A stretch of DNA of 64,000 nt, from contig CM035808.1 of NCBI GenBank assembly GCA_020466095.1, positions 42,937,555-43,001,554 of the forward strand, read 5' to 3'. The DNA is from Chlorops oryzae (lineage: Eukaryota > Arthropoda > Insecta > Diptera > Chloropidae). Every line of letters begins with the position of its first letter. The stretch's first letter is position 1. Positions 11,372 through 22,639 of the stretch are shown here, piece after piece. The notes beneath the pieces were generated by a model. That model was not told the origin of the DNA. It searched no databases and saw nothing but the letters and a program-made list of their open reading frames with translations. The position numbers and the translations under genes are program-made.

Positions 11372-11889
11372 CTAAAAACGACGAAACAACAATACCACAC
11401 ACAGACACAGTTACGATTACAGATGCACTCATAAGCATACATATATACGGACACCAGCAGCCATCCGTCCTTTCATCGACGATTCTTGGTTTCGTTAAGG
11501 TGATACCTTAGGCCAACTTGAATTGCTTGAGTAAAGGATAAACAGCTCAATGCAGGACGATAGACGTTGGACGTTGACACTCCATTGTGAATAGTTCAAT
11601 ATCCAGGACTTGGAATCAAAGCTTTTGATGTAGGTGATATGATCATGCTTTCTCACCGAGACAAACAACAAATCTGTTGCCTGATGGCCTGCACATATTC
11701 CTCCCCCCCTAAATTCGTATTTTCTAAGATTGTGTTTTAGTTTTCATTTAGAAAAAAAAATTTTTTTTTGTTTTTAAATAAAACAAATAAAAGAACCAAA
11801 TCTAGATTGAGGGCAAAATAGAAAATCACGGTTTCTTCGTGAAATAAAGGAGTTCGGCTCTAAGCCTCAATGAAGCAAAATTTTGATTA

Positions 11890-12576
11890 AACAAGTAAGG
11901 GTGTTATAGTCTGGCGAGCCTGACAATAGAATACCCGACACAGACACATAATTTTTAATATCAAGAGGTGTTTAAGGGCATAAGGAGCCCCATATACCGA
12001 CTTTTGTTAAATTTCTAAATGAAAACCGCCCTTTTGCCACGCCCACTTTTCAAATTTTTTGGAATTCTAATCGGCCCGTTATATATACGCTCAAATTCTA
12101 AGTTTCATTGAAATATTTCAATAAAGTCTGATTTTGAGGCATTTTTGGGATTTTTGTGACAGACCCTAGTACTAGAGGTACCCTTAATAATGGTCCGATC
12201 GAAAAGGATTTTGGGAAGGACGTTACTGGCTATCAAGGAAGTATACGTGCCAATTTTTGTTCAAGTCCCATTGGTATTTCGGGAGTAGGAGACAATTTTC
12301 GAAAAACGCCCTTCTGCCACGCCCACTTTTCAAATTTTTTGAAATCGTATTACTTGCCTTCAAACATGTTCAAATATCAAATTTCATCAAAATATCATAA
12401 AAAAATTCGATTTTAGAGCAGTTTTTGTGATTTTCGTATCAGACCCTAGTACTGGAGGTACCCCTAAAAATGGTCCGATCGGGTCCATTCTCGAACTTGT
12501 TCTTACTCATGTCCCCGTGAGCACGCATACCAAATTTTGTCAAGATAGCTCAGCTCCTTCGATAAGATAACTGTAT

Positions 12577-12608
<32 letters not shown>

Positions 12609-12755
12609 ACGGACGGACATGTCTAAATCGAATCTCCTGGTGACGCTGATCATTTCTATATATATTTTGTATGGTCTATCTCGACTGGTTCTGGGTGTTA
12701 CACACAACCACACAAACGCAATATACCCTCGACACAGAGTGTGTCGGGTATAAAA
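11890..12755 (+). mobile_element. DINE-1-like non-autonomous Helentron candidate, subfamily A
   Basis: Begins ACAAGTAAGGGTG and ends with a GC-rich hairpin whose 3' arm is GTGTCGGGTATA. The interior holds two copies of an ~280-bp module (GCCACGCCCACTTTTCAAAT at about 12034 and 12316, each followed by a CAGACCCTAGTACT block), then a GACA microsatellite and CATGTCTAAATCGA. This order, GGACGGACATG, A/T-rich block, CTGGGTGTTAC, then a TATACCC...GGGTATA end, is the layout of DINE-1/INE-1 elements of flies. There is no open frame. Confidence 0.7.
12581..12618. repeat. (CAGA)n / (GACG)n microsatellite inside the DINE-like element
   Basis: Uninterrupted ACAG repeats grading into GGAC repeats, in the position where DINE-1-like elements usually carry a microsatellite. 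Confidence 0.9.
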
Positions 12756-14295
12756 ATATAAAAACTAAATAAAGGAAAGGCATTACTTGCCCTTAATAAG
12801 GACATGTCAAGCGTCAACGGAGACTTCATTGGAAAATAAATTATTGAACAAATTCCTTGAGGATTTCATTGCAAAAATTCCATATTGAATTTGAGATTTA
12901 CTTTTTTTTTCAGTTCTGAGGGCTACGAGTGGTTTTGCTTTGCAAAAAGGACATTGAATCCATAGCAGGATTTTACCTGGTTTATTGATAACAGCAAGTA
13001 ATAAAAGTCGTTCGGTGAAATGTTTGTTTTCAGTCGAAACACATAAAGACAGTAAGAAAAAAAAAAAACAAAGACTTTAAAGAAAGAAACCAAAGCTATT
13101 TTAGAAACATGCATGTATGTACTTATATACATAAATAAAGATATAAATGTATATTTGTACATTAATTTTCTTCGCATTTTATTACATCTATATCAGGCTT
13201 AAGTCTGGAACTTAATAAACACTTTTCATCTTTCTCAGTTCTCTGCGCTCAGTCCTATGTGTTCGGGATAATGGACGCATTAAAATGTCACGCTCTTATA
13301 GTCTTAAGAGGATCTAGGCGCATTAGGTTCAACATCAAAATAAATACGCTTAAGTACGTCAACATGTCCAGTTCGAATAGTTTTTCATATGGATTTTTTT
13401 GTCGACTCTCCTTATGCACTCGCACATTCTCGTTACGACGTGCAGAAATGGTGTGAGCATCGCAATAGTCGTGTACACGTATAAATATGTAAATATGTAG
13501 GCAATAAGTAATTCGAGGAATGATTTTGATTTTCTGTTTGTCAGAGTATACGCAATATTGAATTGTCTCTGTGTGTGTTTTCTTCTATTCTTTCGGGGGT
13601 TTATTTTTTTCTTTATAGTGGATTCTCGGAAAAGTCAGACACGTGTCAAATTGGACATGTTTTGGTCAGATATTTTTGACACTTGGATTTCAATTTGTCG
13701 CAAAATTGATGCCAACCATTTGAATAATAAATTTCCCACTTACATTTATGAGGGGAAAGGGAAACCGATAATTATGTTACGGAATCCTTGAATGTTTAAT
13801 GAGAGCAACAAAATTGTGACTCCTTCAAGGGACTGACAAGAGCTTTAATGAAGCTTAAAATCGTTTGCTTGTCAAGTGGTTTGATTTATGCAAATACATA
13901 TAAATTGAATTTCCGTAAATTTTTTTTAAATTTTTGCGTTGAGTATTTTTTAACACGGGAGAAAGAAAGTGATAGATCCATCTCTATCTACAAAAAGAGG
14001 TGTTCTGATACGAAATACATATTCATGAAAAAACAAAAATAAATAAAAACGACTATTTATTCGTACTCAAGTTTGAGAAACTTTTCCCGATAAAAGCTTG
14101 ATATCGCACACTTATACCAAAGCCCGCACAATTCAGAAGTTTTTAATCAATTTTTTATGTTTGAATGAATTTTACTGCAGGAAAATCAACATGTAAAAAG
14201 TTTTTAAAAAATTCGTCTTTGAAGGCATTCGAACCCTACTCAACTTAGTGTAAAACTTCATGAAAAATTTAAGGCATATTTACAGGGAATAATAT
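12756..14295. other. Gene-free stretch
   Basis: No gene recognised. A short TTTTACTGCAGGAAAA block near 14170 also occurs at about 3640, so part of this stretch is an unclassified dispersed repeat. Confidence 0.4.
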
Positions 14296-14297
14296 TA

Positions 14298-15320
14298 GGT
14301 GTAGTAAAAAGAAATCCATTATTTTTCCAATAGATGGCGTTATTTATCTGCATCTCGCGTTGTATAAGTCCGATCGTGTTCCGCTAGGGGGCATTAGAAA
14401 GATGACAGTTCCTACTAAAAAGCTTCTTTGACACTTTTTTGATTGATTGATTCAGTTTTGTTTGAGAGCTTGTCAAAGATGGACATCAGCAAAGAGAAAA
14501 TTCGCTACATTTTACAGTTTTTCTTCGATAAGGGAGAAAACGCAAGCCAGGCGGCTGAAAATGTGAATAGCGTTTATGGACCTGATACTGTAACAGCCAA
14601 TCATGCGCAATTTTGGTTTCGTCGATTCCGTTCCGGTAACTTCGATGTCAAGGATGCACCACGCACTGGAAGGCCAATTGTCGAAAATGTCGATAAAATC
14701 ATGGAAATTATCGAGTCCGACCGTCATGTTAGCACTGTTTCGATTGCAAAAGAGCTAAAGATTGCACAAAAAACCGTTTGGAACCATTTGAATAAGGCTG
14801 GATACACAAAGAAGCTCGATGTATGGGTGCCACACGAGTTAACGCAAAAAAACCTCATAGACCGAATTTCCATCTGCGAATCGCTGCTGAACCGCAACAA
14901 AATCGACCCATTTCTGAAGCGGTTGGTGACTGGTGATAAAAAGTGGGTCACTTACGACAACGTCAAGCGAAAACGGTCGTGGTCGAAACACGGTGAACCG
15001 GCGGAAACGGTGGCCAAGCCAGGATTGATGGCCAGGAAGGTTTTGCTGTGTGTTTGGTGGGATTGGCAGGGAATTATCTACTATGAGCTGCTCCCATACG
15101 GCAAAACTCTTAACTCGGAACTCTACTGTCAACAATTGGACCGTCTGAAGGAAGCAATCGCCCATAAGCGGCCAGCTTTGGCCAATAGGAGAGGAATTGC
15201 GTTCCATCAGGACAACGCCAGGCCACACACATCGATAGTGACTCGCCAGAAGCTCCGGGAGTTTGGTTGGGAGGTTTTTCTGTATCCACCTTATAGTCCG
15301 GACCTGGCACCAAGTGATTA
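14298..15320 (+). mobile_element. Mariner element (mellifera-type), 3' end lost
   Basis: The left end starts after TA (14296-14297) with GGTGTAGTAAAAAGAAATCC. The same terminal sequence appears at the right edge of the window (from 63882), so it is a true family terminus. About 180 bp of leader precedes the transposase frame. The element stops at the TA (15319-15320) into which a second, Himar1-type mariner inserted; its own 3' end and right TIR are not found beyond that insertion, so they were deleted later. Confidence 0.85.
14479..15320 (+). pseudogene. Mariner transposase (mellifera subfamily), C-terminally truncated
   Basis: Cut-and-paste transposase acting on mariner ends at TA sites. 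I start at MDISKEKIRYI, which fits mariner N-termini; an in-frame ATG lies 12 codons upstream. The helix-turn-helix DNA-binding half is followed by the WVPHEL linker motif. The D,D34D triad is present: VTGDKKW (a Lys where most relatives have Glu), FHQDNARPH, and the last Asp in SPDLAPSD. The reading frame is uninterrupted for 280 codons but ends in the next codon, where a second mariner sits in the TA of a Tyr codon. About 50 C-terminal residues are missing, so it is non-functional. Confidence 0.93.
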
Positions 15321-16380
15321 ACAGGTTGGCTGATAAGTCCCCGGTCTAACAAAGAAAAACACATTTTTTTGTCAAAATTCGTTTTTATTATTCAACATAG
15401 TTCCCTTCAAGAGTGATACAACGATTATAACGACCTTCCAATTTTTTGATACCATTTTGGTAGTACTCCTTCGGTTTTGCCTCAAAATAGGCCTCAGTTT
15501 CGGCGATCACCTCTTCATTGCAGCCAAATTTTTTCCCTGCGAGCATCCTTTTGAGGTATGAGAACAAGAAAAAGTCGCTAGGGGCCAGATCTGGAGAATA
15601 CGGTGGGTGGGGAAGCAATTCGAAGCCTAATTCATGAATTTTTGCCATCGTTCTCAATGACTTGTGGCACGGTGCGTTGTCGTGGTGGAACAACACTTTT
15701 TTCTTCTTCATATGGGGCCGTTTTGCCGCGATTTCGACCTTCAAACGCTCCAATAACGACATATAGTAGTCACTGTTGATGGTTTTTCCCTTCTCAAGAT
15801 AATCGATAAAAATTATTCCATGCCCATCCCAAAAAACAGAGGCCATTACTTTGCCAGAGGACTTTTGAGTCTTTCCACGCTTCGGAGACGGTTCACCGAT
15901 CGCTGTCCACTCAGCCGACTGTCGATTGGACTCAGGAGTGTAGTGATAGAGCCATGTTTCATCCATTGTCACATATCGACGCAAAAACTCGGGTGTATTG
16001 CGAGTTAACAGCTGCAAACACCGCTCAGAATCATCAACACGTTGTTGTTTTTGGTCAAATGTGAGCTCGCGCGGCACCCATTTTGCACAGAGCTTTTTCA
16101 TATCCAAATGCTGATGAATGATATGACCAACACGTTCGTTTGATATCTTTAAGGCCTCTGCTATCTCGATCAACTTCATTTTACGGTCATTCAAAATCAT
16201 TTTGTGAATTTTTTTGATGTTTTCGTCGGTAACCACCTCTTTCGGGCGTCCACTGCGTTCACCGTCCTCTGTGCTCATTTCACCACGCTTGAATTTTGCA
16301 TACCAATCAATTATTGTTGATTTTCCTGGGGCAGAGTCCGGAAACTCATTATCAAGCCAAGTTTTTGCTTCCACTGTATT
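15321..16380 (-). mobile_element. Himar1-type mariner (irritans subfamily), 5' end lost
   Basis: The right TIR of the element lies at the low-coordinate end, starting ACAGGTTGGCTGATAAGTCC at 15321 just after TA, matching Himar1-type termini. Homology runs on the minus strand up to about 16380 and then stops abruptly inside the transposase N-terminus; the 5' TIR and leader are missing. The insertion sits inside the mellifera-type mariner. Confidence 0.92.
15388..16380 (-). pseudogene. Himar1-like mariner transposase, N-terminally truncated
   Basis: Open over about 330 codons and, as far as I can recall the family, nearly identical to Himar1-type irritans mariners. It begins in the middle of the first helix-turn-helix (NTVEAKTWLDNEF), so roughly the first 20 residues and the ATG are missing; the codon at 16372-16374 is GTG, not a real start. 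The WVPREL linker and all three catalytic aspartates are present: VTMDETW, FHHDNAPCH and SPDLAPSD. It ends normally with NYVE. The intact frame suggests recent arrival, with inactivation only by loss of the 5' end. Confidence 0.93.
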
Positions 16381-16395
16381 TAAATTGAAATATGG

Positions 16396-16497
16396 TACAC
16401 AGATTCGTCAGATGAAGATGATGATTTTGCCGATATTCGGCGAGAACGAAGACGTATCAGGGATGCTTCAAATCCATTGGAATTGAATGAAATGATG
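16396..16497 (+). pseudogene. PIF/Harbinger (HARBI1-like) transposase N-terminal scrap
   Basis: The plus strand encodes an acidic run (DSSDEDDDF) followed by RRERRRIRDASNPLELNE, resembling the N-terminus of insect HARBI1-like nucleases, where an acidic stretch precedes RRIRD.SNPLEL. A GTAAGT donor-like site follows at about 16498. Nothing downstream continues the protein convincingly. The fragment abuts the truncated Himar1-type element, marking a deletion junction. Confidence 0.5.
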
Positions 16498-16759
16498 TAA
16501 GTACATTAAATTTTAAAGCTTTTTTTCTTCGGATTTGTTTTAGTGATAAAAACAATTTGTTGTTTGTTGCTTATTTGCTTTGACCTATAAGAAAAGTAGC
16601 ACTAAAAATCTTTTAAACCAAACAAATATAAAAATAAGCTTACATTTTTTGTTTTCCGACACTGCATCGACAGCTAATTGGCGGCCGAACCGGCAGCGAT
16701 TAACATTCGAACAGCTGTCGATTTTTCGATGTTCAGAATACAAATTTCGACATTCGATA

Positions 16760-18838
16760 ACACTAGTTTACAGCCATTTTGTACAGGAAACACCACTCTA
16801 CTTTTCTTATAGATTTTTGGTCCCTGAATCCGAAAACCTCATCAAAAATTTTTTGAATGGATAGGTTTTTGAGATATGGCCATTTGAAAATTTGGCTCTT
16901 TTTTTTCAAAAGTACTTTCATTTGATGGATCATATCTCGAGATAGAAACAAACTACCTAGTTAAATGATGTACTAACTTAAAGAATATAAAATTTTAAAT
17001 CAAAATATGTCCCTTTTTTATGATATTATGGTACAGTGTCAATGTAACATAAGCCAAAAGTTCAAAAAAATATTTTTTTCTATTCAAAATTAAGAAAAAA
17101 ATATCATGTTTAAATTAAAAAAAAATACAAATCCTAAGACCGTATTTTTTTTGAAAAACCACACGTATAAAATGAACCCTTGTGAAGAAAACGTGATACC
17201 AACGAATAAAATCTATGGGTTAATATTGAAGTTATGACCATTTATGTGCAACTTTCAAAGTGCTTCTATCGTTTACACCAAAGAGTATGCTTTAACATTT
17301 TGAAAATTATGAAAGTCTCTTTATTAATTTTACTCAATAAAGTATGCCTTACATTTTTTAGCTATCAAAATCAATGAAGCAAACGAAAATTAGAAATAGT
17401 TTGATGTTTTCTTCTGTCTTTTGTTTTCTTCGGTATTTGATTCGCGTATAAGAAACCAAATATAATCTCCCATCATTCTTTCGTTCCAAAATCCCTGGTA
17501 GCGAAAAAGGGGAAAAGTGGGTGAAAATAACGTCAAATATTTGTCTCTAATTAAAAAATAGGATGTGATTCTTCCTCCTTTGCACATCAAACTTGGACTA
17601 ATCAAGAACTTTGTGAAGGCTTTAAAAAAAGAAAGTCAAGCGTTGATCTACCTTAAGTCTCTGTTTAAGCGTTTGTCTGAGGCAAAAATTAAGGAAGGGG
17701 TTTTTGATGGTCCACAAATAAAGAAATTGCTTGAAGACAACATTTTTCATACATATTTGTCTCCAAATGAACTCGCGGCTTGGAATTCTTTTAAATTAGT
17801 CGTTTCTAATTTTCTTGGAAACCATAAAAGCCCGAATTTTAAGGCTATTGTAACGAATTTGTTAGAGAATTATGCAAAAATGGGTAAATACTTCATTTTT
17901 CGACTCCATTTTATTTATTCCTCCGTCTCATGTACCTTATTACCCCGAACTTTTAATAGGAGTTAATATGTCTCTAAAGATCAATTTTTTACACTCCCAC
18001 TTGGACTTTTTTCCTGAGAACCTTGGTGATGTCAGTGACGAGCACGGTGAAAGATTCCATCAAGAAATGAAGACTATCGAAAGACGCTACCAGGGATTTT
18101 GGAACGAAAGAATGATGGGAGATTATATTTGGTTTCTTATACGCGAATCAAATACCGAAGAGAACAAAAGACAGAAGAAATCATCAAACTATTTCTAATT
18201 TTCGTTTGCTTCATTGATTTTGATAGCTTAAAAATGTAAGGCATACTTTATTGAGTAAAATTAATAAGGAGACTTTCATAATTTTCAAAATGTTAAAGCA
18301 TACTCTTTGGTGTAAACGATAGAAGCACTTTGAAAGTTGCACATAAATGGTCATAACTTCAATATTAACCCATAGATTTTATTCGTTGGTATCACGTTTT
18401 CTTCACAAGGGTTCATTTTATACGTGTGGTTTTTAAAAAAAAATACGGTCTTAGGATTTGTATTTTTTTTTAATTTAAACATGATATTTTTTTCTTAATT
18501 TTGAATAGAAAAAAATATTTTTTTGAACTTTTGGCTTATGTTACATTGACACTGTACCATAATATCATAAAAAAGGGACATATTTTGATTTAAAATTTTA
18601 TATTCTTTAAGTAAGTACATCATTTAACTAGGTAGTTTGTTTCTATCTCGAGATATGATCCATCAAATGAAAGTACTTTTGAAAAAAAAGAGCCAAATTT
18701 TCAAATGGTCATATCTCAAAAACCTATCCATTCAAAAAATTTTCGATGAGGTTTTCGGATTCAGGGACCCAAAATCTATAAAAAAAGTGGAGCGGGATCG
18801 ACAGTACATTTCTTTTTTTTAATTTTGTAAACTAGTGT
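16760..18838 (+). mobile_element. 2.1-kb transposon with very long terminal inverted repeats
   Basis: Outer ends read ACACTAGTTTACA and TGTAAACTAGTGT. The inner arms, about 16790-17506 and 18085-18805, are inverted copies of each other with only scattered differences, so more than 700 bp of each side is repeated. The unique centre (17507-18084) carries most of a two-exon coding region whose last ~38 codons lie inside the right arm. The two outermost ~30-bp zones differ more between sides. I see no clear target duplication. Confidence 0.85.
17562..18198 (+). pseudogene. Transposon-encoded protein, C-terminal two exons (unclassified, probably transposase)
   Basis: Exon 17562-17883 follows an acceptor (AAAATAG) and ends at a GTAAAT donor; exon 17960-18198 follows TTTTAATAG and ends in TAA. 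Joining keeps frame: DVILPPLHIKLGLIKNF...NYAKMG then VNMSLKINFLHSHLDFFPENLG, SDEHGERFHQE and RRYQGFWNERMMGDY. I recall closely similar proteins as multi-copy 'uncharacterized' loci in many arthropod genomes, fitting a mobile-element origin; the acidic and His-rich C-terminal block may be part of a DDE-type catalytic core, but that is inference. The upstream exons are missing, replaced by the left arm, so the copy is non-autonomous. Confidence 0.7.
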
Positions 18839-21050
18839 AATCGATGATCGAAGAATTTTGATCGTCGATTATCGGTTGAACGCCAGAATAGGGGCGTATA
18901 TCTTTTCCTTGAGGAAAGTTATGGCAAAAGAAGCAAGACTGGCAACCATGGCAACCTAAAATTCTTTTCTCCATGTTTGTTGAACATAGGAAAATGAAAT
19001 ATTCAACGGTTCACGATATATAGCCAAAAGTAAAACTGCAACTTAATTCTCGGCCATAATTTTCGAGATCGATTTAAAATCGACCTGTAATCAATTTAGC
19101 TAAACTTAATATAGGGATTTGCTACACAGTACTTTGAGGCACTGAAATCAAAATTTAGCTTACATTTTAAGTATTGCTCCATGTGACTGAATGGTATTTA
19201 TATTGTCCTAACGACCTTATTCGATAGGTATTTTTTTTGAAGTATATTTGCCTTTAAAACTTTTCCAGCTTGATGTATAAGTCATTTTCAAAAAGTTATG
19301 CCATCATATTTTCGCTTTTCCTCTCCACCGGAATTCATTTCACTGTCACGGCATATTGTATAACAGGTGTTTGCATATCCCTGAAGCAAACACGACAGCT
19401 CAAAATTGCTCGCCCAAGCTCCAAGCTCGACGGCACATACATCAACACGTGAACATGCATAACATTCGGAGATTTGGACTGCAAAAAATTTGATGTCCTA
19501 TCACTTGACGACAGGATTTGAGGGAATAGGAGAAAAAAAAAAAACTGGGAGGGAAATTGTTGCAATCCACGCTAAAGCAAGTAACGATTGCCGGAATATG
19601 GAGGACGAAACGAAAATAAAAATCGCTTGCGAAAAAGATTTTAAATTCAAATTTTGTTTACCAGAATCGTCATCACTGCGACGACGACAACGACGACGTC
19701 GTTGGTCTAATAGATTGGAATATTGGTTCGATTTGAAGTTGAAAATGGAATCCTAACTGAGCTAGTGAACGAAAAATGCGACGATGACACTGACTATGAC
19801 GGTGACGCCGCTGCTCCAGCGTGGGCGAACAGGAATGGAACACAACACGGAATGGGCCGAAAGTGAGAACGTAGATACGTACGCAAGTGTCACTAACGCC
19901 ATTCGACGACTAATACCTGTGGTTGGTGTTGCACAACCGAATCTCGAATGTCGTGTCGTTGGCCCTAACGAAACTGGGAACAAACATTTTGTGCATGTGG
20001 ATAACATGATATCCTCGTATTCGTGTTCGTATTCGTTTTTTCGTGTATAAAAGTACGAGTAAAGCTTCTCTGAATTCACTGCAGAATCATAACGACTCCG
20101 TGCGGAGCAATTGATGTTGAAAATCCCGGCTATTCGCCCGATATCGTAGATTGTGGATTTTACGGATTGTTTACATTGATTACGAAAATATGAAATTGCC
20201 AAGCTCCAATGAATGCAGCGATAAAAAGAAGTTCTCAAACAAACCCACACATGTCCGGTTGACGGCATCGGCGGGTGGAATAGTCGGTGCCGGGTCGATG
20301 CCATCGGTGCGGACAACAAATACGATTTTCTCGAAATCAAATGTCGACATTATTGGGAAAATTTTTATGCGAAAATATTTGCATTTCGCTCTGTTTGAAG
20401 AACAAAGGAAAGAAAAAGAAAGGAAAGGAATACTAATCCCCATAAGGAATCATCTCGTTTTGTCAAGCTCCCGCAGCACTCCATGCTGAAGTGAAGAAAA
20501 TAGTTTTCATTCACATTATTTTGGCGAAGCTTTTTTTTTATTTGTTTTCTTCATTTTTATTCGAAGACATATCCTTTTATTGTGGGCAATTTATTTAACT
20601 CTTTTTTTGTGAGCTCAATGTGCCAAAAAAAAAGAAATGTTTATTGGTCGTAACATGTGGTCTGGCATTTTATGAAAACGATTTTTAGCATTTTTATTTG
20701 ATTTGGCAACATTATGGCTGGATATATTTGTTTTACCTTATAAAGGGAATTGCAGGAATTGTGCTGAATGATGGCTCCTGATTAATTGAATTTGTTTGAC
20801 CGAATTCTCAACAGATGTGCGCTCATTGAAGCATTTTGGCAATAGTCGTGTTTGCATTTGATTGTTGCACCAACTATCGCGTTGCTTTATCAAATCTGAT
20901 CTCATCTTGTAAAAAGGACATTCTTTCCTTTTTTTTCATATTTCCTTTCCCCGGAATACTCTTTTATTTCAATTTTTCTGTAGGAAATAGATAGGGACTT
21001 ACTCTGTATTGCGATGCGATAGGCAATTCTTTATATTTATCACTGTGTCA
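18839..21050. other. Gene-free stretch with one GC-richer block
   Basis: 19650-20350 is less AT-rich than its surroundings and holds several overlapping open frames on both strands (up to 192 codons, minus strand), none with a recognisable domain, splice context or poly(A) signal. Elsewhere nothing is visible. Confidence 0.4.
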
Positions 21051-21054
21051 ATAC

Positions 21055-21200
21055 AGTGGGCGCCCGGTATCCGAAAAATGTTTTGCAGGGCAGTATCGGA
21101 CTATCCAATTTGTCGGATTATAGAGTACTGCCTAAGACTCCCTATAGTCAGGTATTTGTAACAAAAGGGTACCTTGTAATCCGACAATTACAAATCATAT
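21055..21200. mobile_element. pogo/Tigger-like terminal fragment
   Basis: TACAGTGGGCGCCCGGTA followed by a ...TTTGTCGGATTATA motif. The same pattern, TACAGTGGACCCTCGGTA then TTTGGCGGATTATA, occurs at 25599-25670. CAGTGG...CCTCG starts after TA are typical of pogo/Tigger elements. The opposite end was not found. Confidence 0.4.
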
Positions 21201-22266
21201 GATAAGATTCTGTATTTAATTCTCTGATCTATAAATTTCGATATATTTATACATATAAATAAAATATTTGATAGCATACTTTCAGGAAGAATTGCTTTTT
21301 TTCGGAATATTAAACGGTTATGGTTCCCTAATGCGACATTTTAGCACAACAGTGTTTTAGGAAAAATTACTTGGCATATCTCAAAGTACATTTTGATGTT
21401 AATTTGGAACACCAAACTTAAACTCATAGATAGATAGGGACCAAACAGTGCACAAAAAAACTTTAAAAAATTTTCAAATTTTAGTTAAAAATAGTTATGT
21501 TGGAAATATCGATATACTTCCTGAGGAGAAGTTTGATGATATTTTAAGGGTTTTATTTTTTTGATATAAGGCTGGTACATTAGGATGGTAGGCACTGAGA
21601 TCTTGAAGGTAATTACTAGAACGGTACGCCTGAGGTCAATGACTTCTATAGAGGCCATATTGGTATCCTTGCGACAAAAACATTGATGTACCAAACTTTA
21701 AAATCCGACTGTTAACACCTGAATTATGAAGAAATATACCAATGCGCGACCTCTACGTTCGATAGAAAAAAATTTTTTTTTCCTTTTCGTAATTGCCTTG
21801 CAAAAATGCGTCAGAATCGCTGGTATACGGCGAACTTTTTTTTTTGAGGTACGGTCTAACGCCCACAGCGTTTTTTTTTGCAGAAGCGAGATGGTAACGT
21901 TATCTATCCATCTAGTTTTCTTTTCACTATGAAGACAGCCCAATTTTTCACAGTTTCGTAGTAGAATTCAAATCAAACTTTGGACTTGAAATTTTTCATA
22001 CATTCATTCTCAATTATCATTAGATCTTAGATGAAGAATTTGAAAGAAATCAATGTGAACTCTCAATTTCAAAAACTTTTAAGATGACCTTGAATTTTGA
22101 GATGATTTTACACATATGTATTTTTAATAAATTATTTTTTCAATGGAATTATAATGATTTGTCATAATCATGGGTATTTTTTGTGTTCTTCGAATGTAAT
22201 CAAAATAAATTTCTTATCAGTTCATTAAAAACAATTTCAAAAGTCATATCATTTGTTTTTCTTTAC

Positions 22267-22272
22267 TCAGTG
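22267..22272 (+). promoter_or_regulatory. Possible initiator (Inr) for the secreted-peptide gene
   Basis: TCAGTG matches the fly initiator consensus and lies about 75 bp before the chosen ATG; CGACA at +28 is close to a DPE. No TATA box is seen at -30. Tentative. Confidence 0.25.
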
Positions 22273-22344
22273 GCCATTTTACGTTCAACTTGGAACGACA
22301 TAGAAGCTAGTCTTGATTTGTATAAATTTATTTATTATTTAAAG

Positions 22345-22623
22345 ATGAAATTTTTTGCATTTGTGATAATTCTAGCTTTATCCTTGATAAGCGCAAGTCA
22401 AGCTGCGATATCAGGAATAAAATTTTTGAACTCAATCCATCGTTTATCGTACATTGTGAAACGGAATATTGAGGAGGAATATGGAAACGTTCCACATTTC
22501 AACGAAAAAAACGAGGTCCAAATTCTAACGCCACGACTTATTACTGTCCCATTGCGCCAGGAAATCACACAACAAGAGAACGGAGAGAGGAAATATATGA
22601 AAAAGGAAATCGTGCACAATTAA
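22345..22623 (+). CDS. Small secreted protein of unknown function
   Basis: A 92-codon intron-less frame. The start is chosen at ATG 22345 because it opens a textbook signal peptide: MKFF, a hydrophobic core (AFVIILALSLI) and SASQA-A, predicting cleavage after residue 20 or 21. The frame continues upstream to 22183 but that part is AT-rich and would bury the signal peptide. The mature part (~71 residues) is polar, without cysteines, and ends in a charged tail (ERKYMKKEIVHN). Many AATAAA signals follow from about 22655. An initiator-like TCAGTG lies at 22267, about 75 bp upstream. The size and build suit fly accessory-gland, salivary or immune-induced peptides, but no family is recognised. Confidence 0.6.
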   Translation: MKFFAFVIILALSLISASQAAISGIKFLNSIHRLSYIVKRNIEEEYGNVPHFNEKNEVQILTPRLITVPLRQEITQQENGERKYMKKEIVHN

Positions 22624-22639
22624 GAAAAAAATGTATTAA

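Noticed and set aside
19762..20340. 192-codon minus-strand frame
   Set aside because: It overlaps other frames of similar length on the opposite strand in a GC-richer patch; no domain, no plausible start context and no gene neighbours. Possibly chance.
21485..21943. Minus-strand frames suspected to be transposase pieces
   Set aside because: No recognisable motif or terminal repeats could be identified.
22183..22344. Upstream extension of the secreted-peptide frame
   Set aside because: It would place 54 AT-rich codons before a perfect signal peptide; ATG 22345 is far more likely the start.
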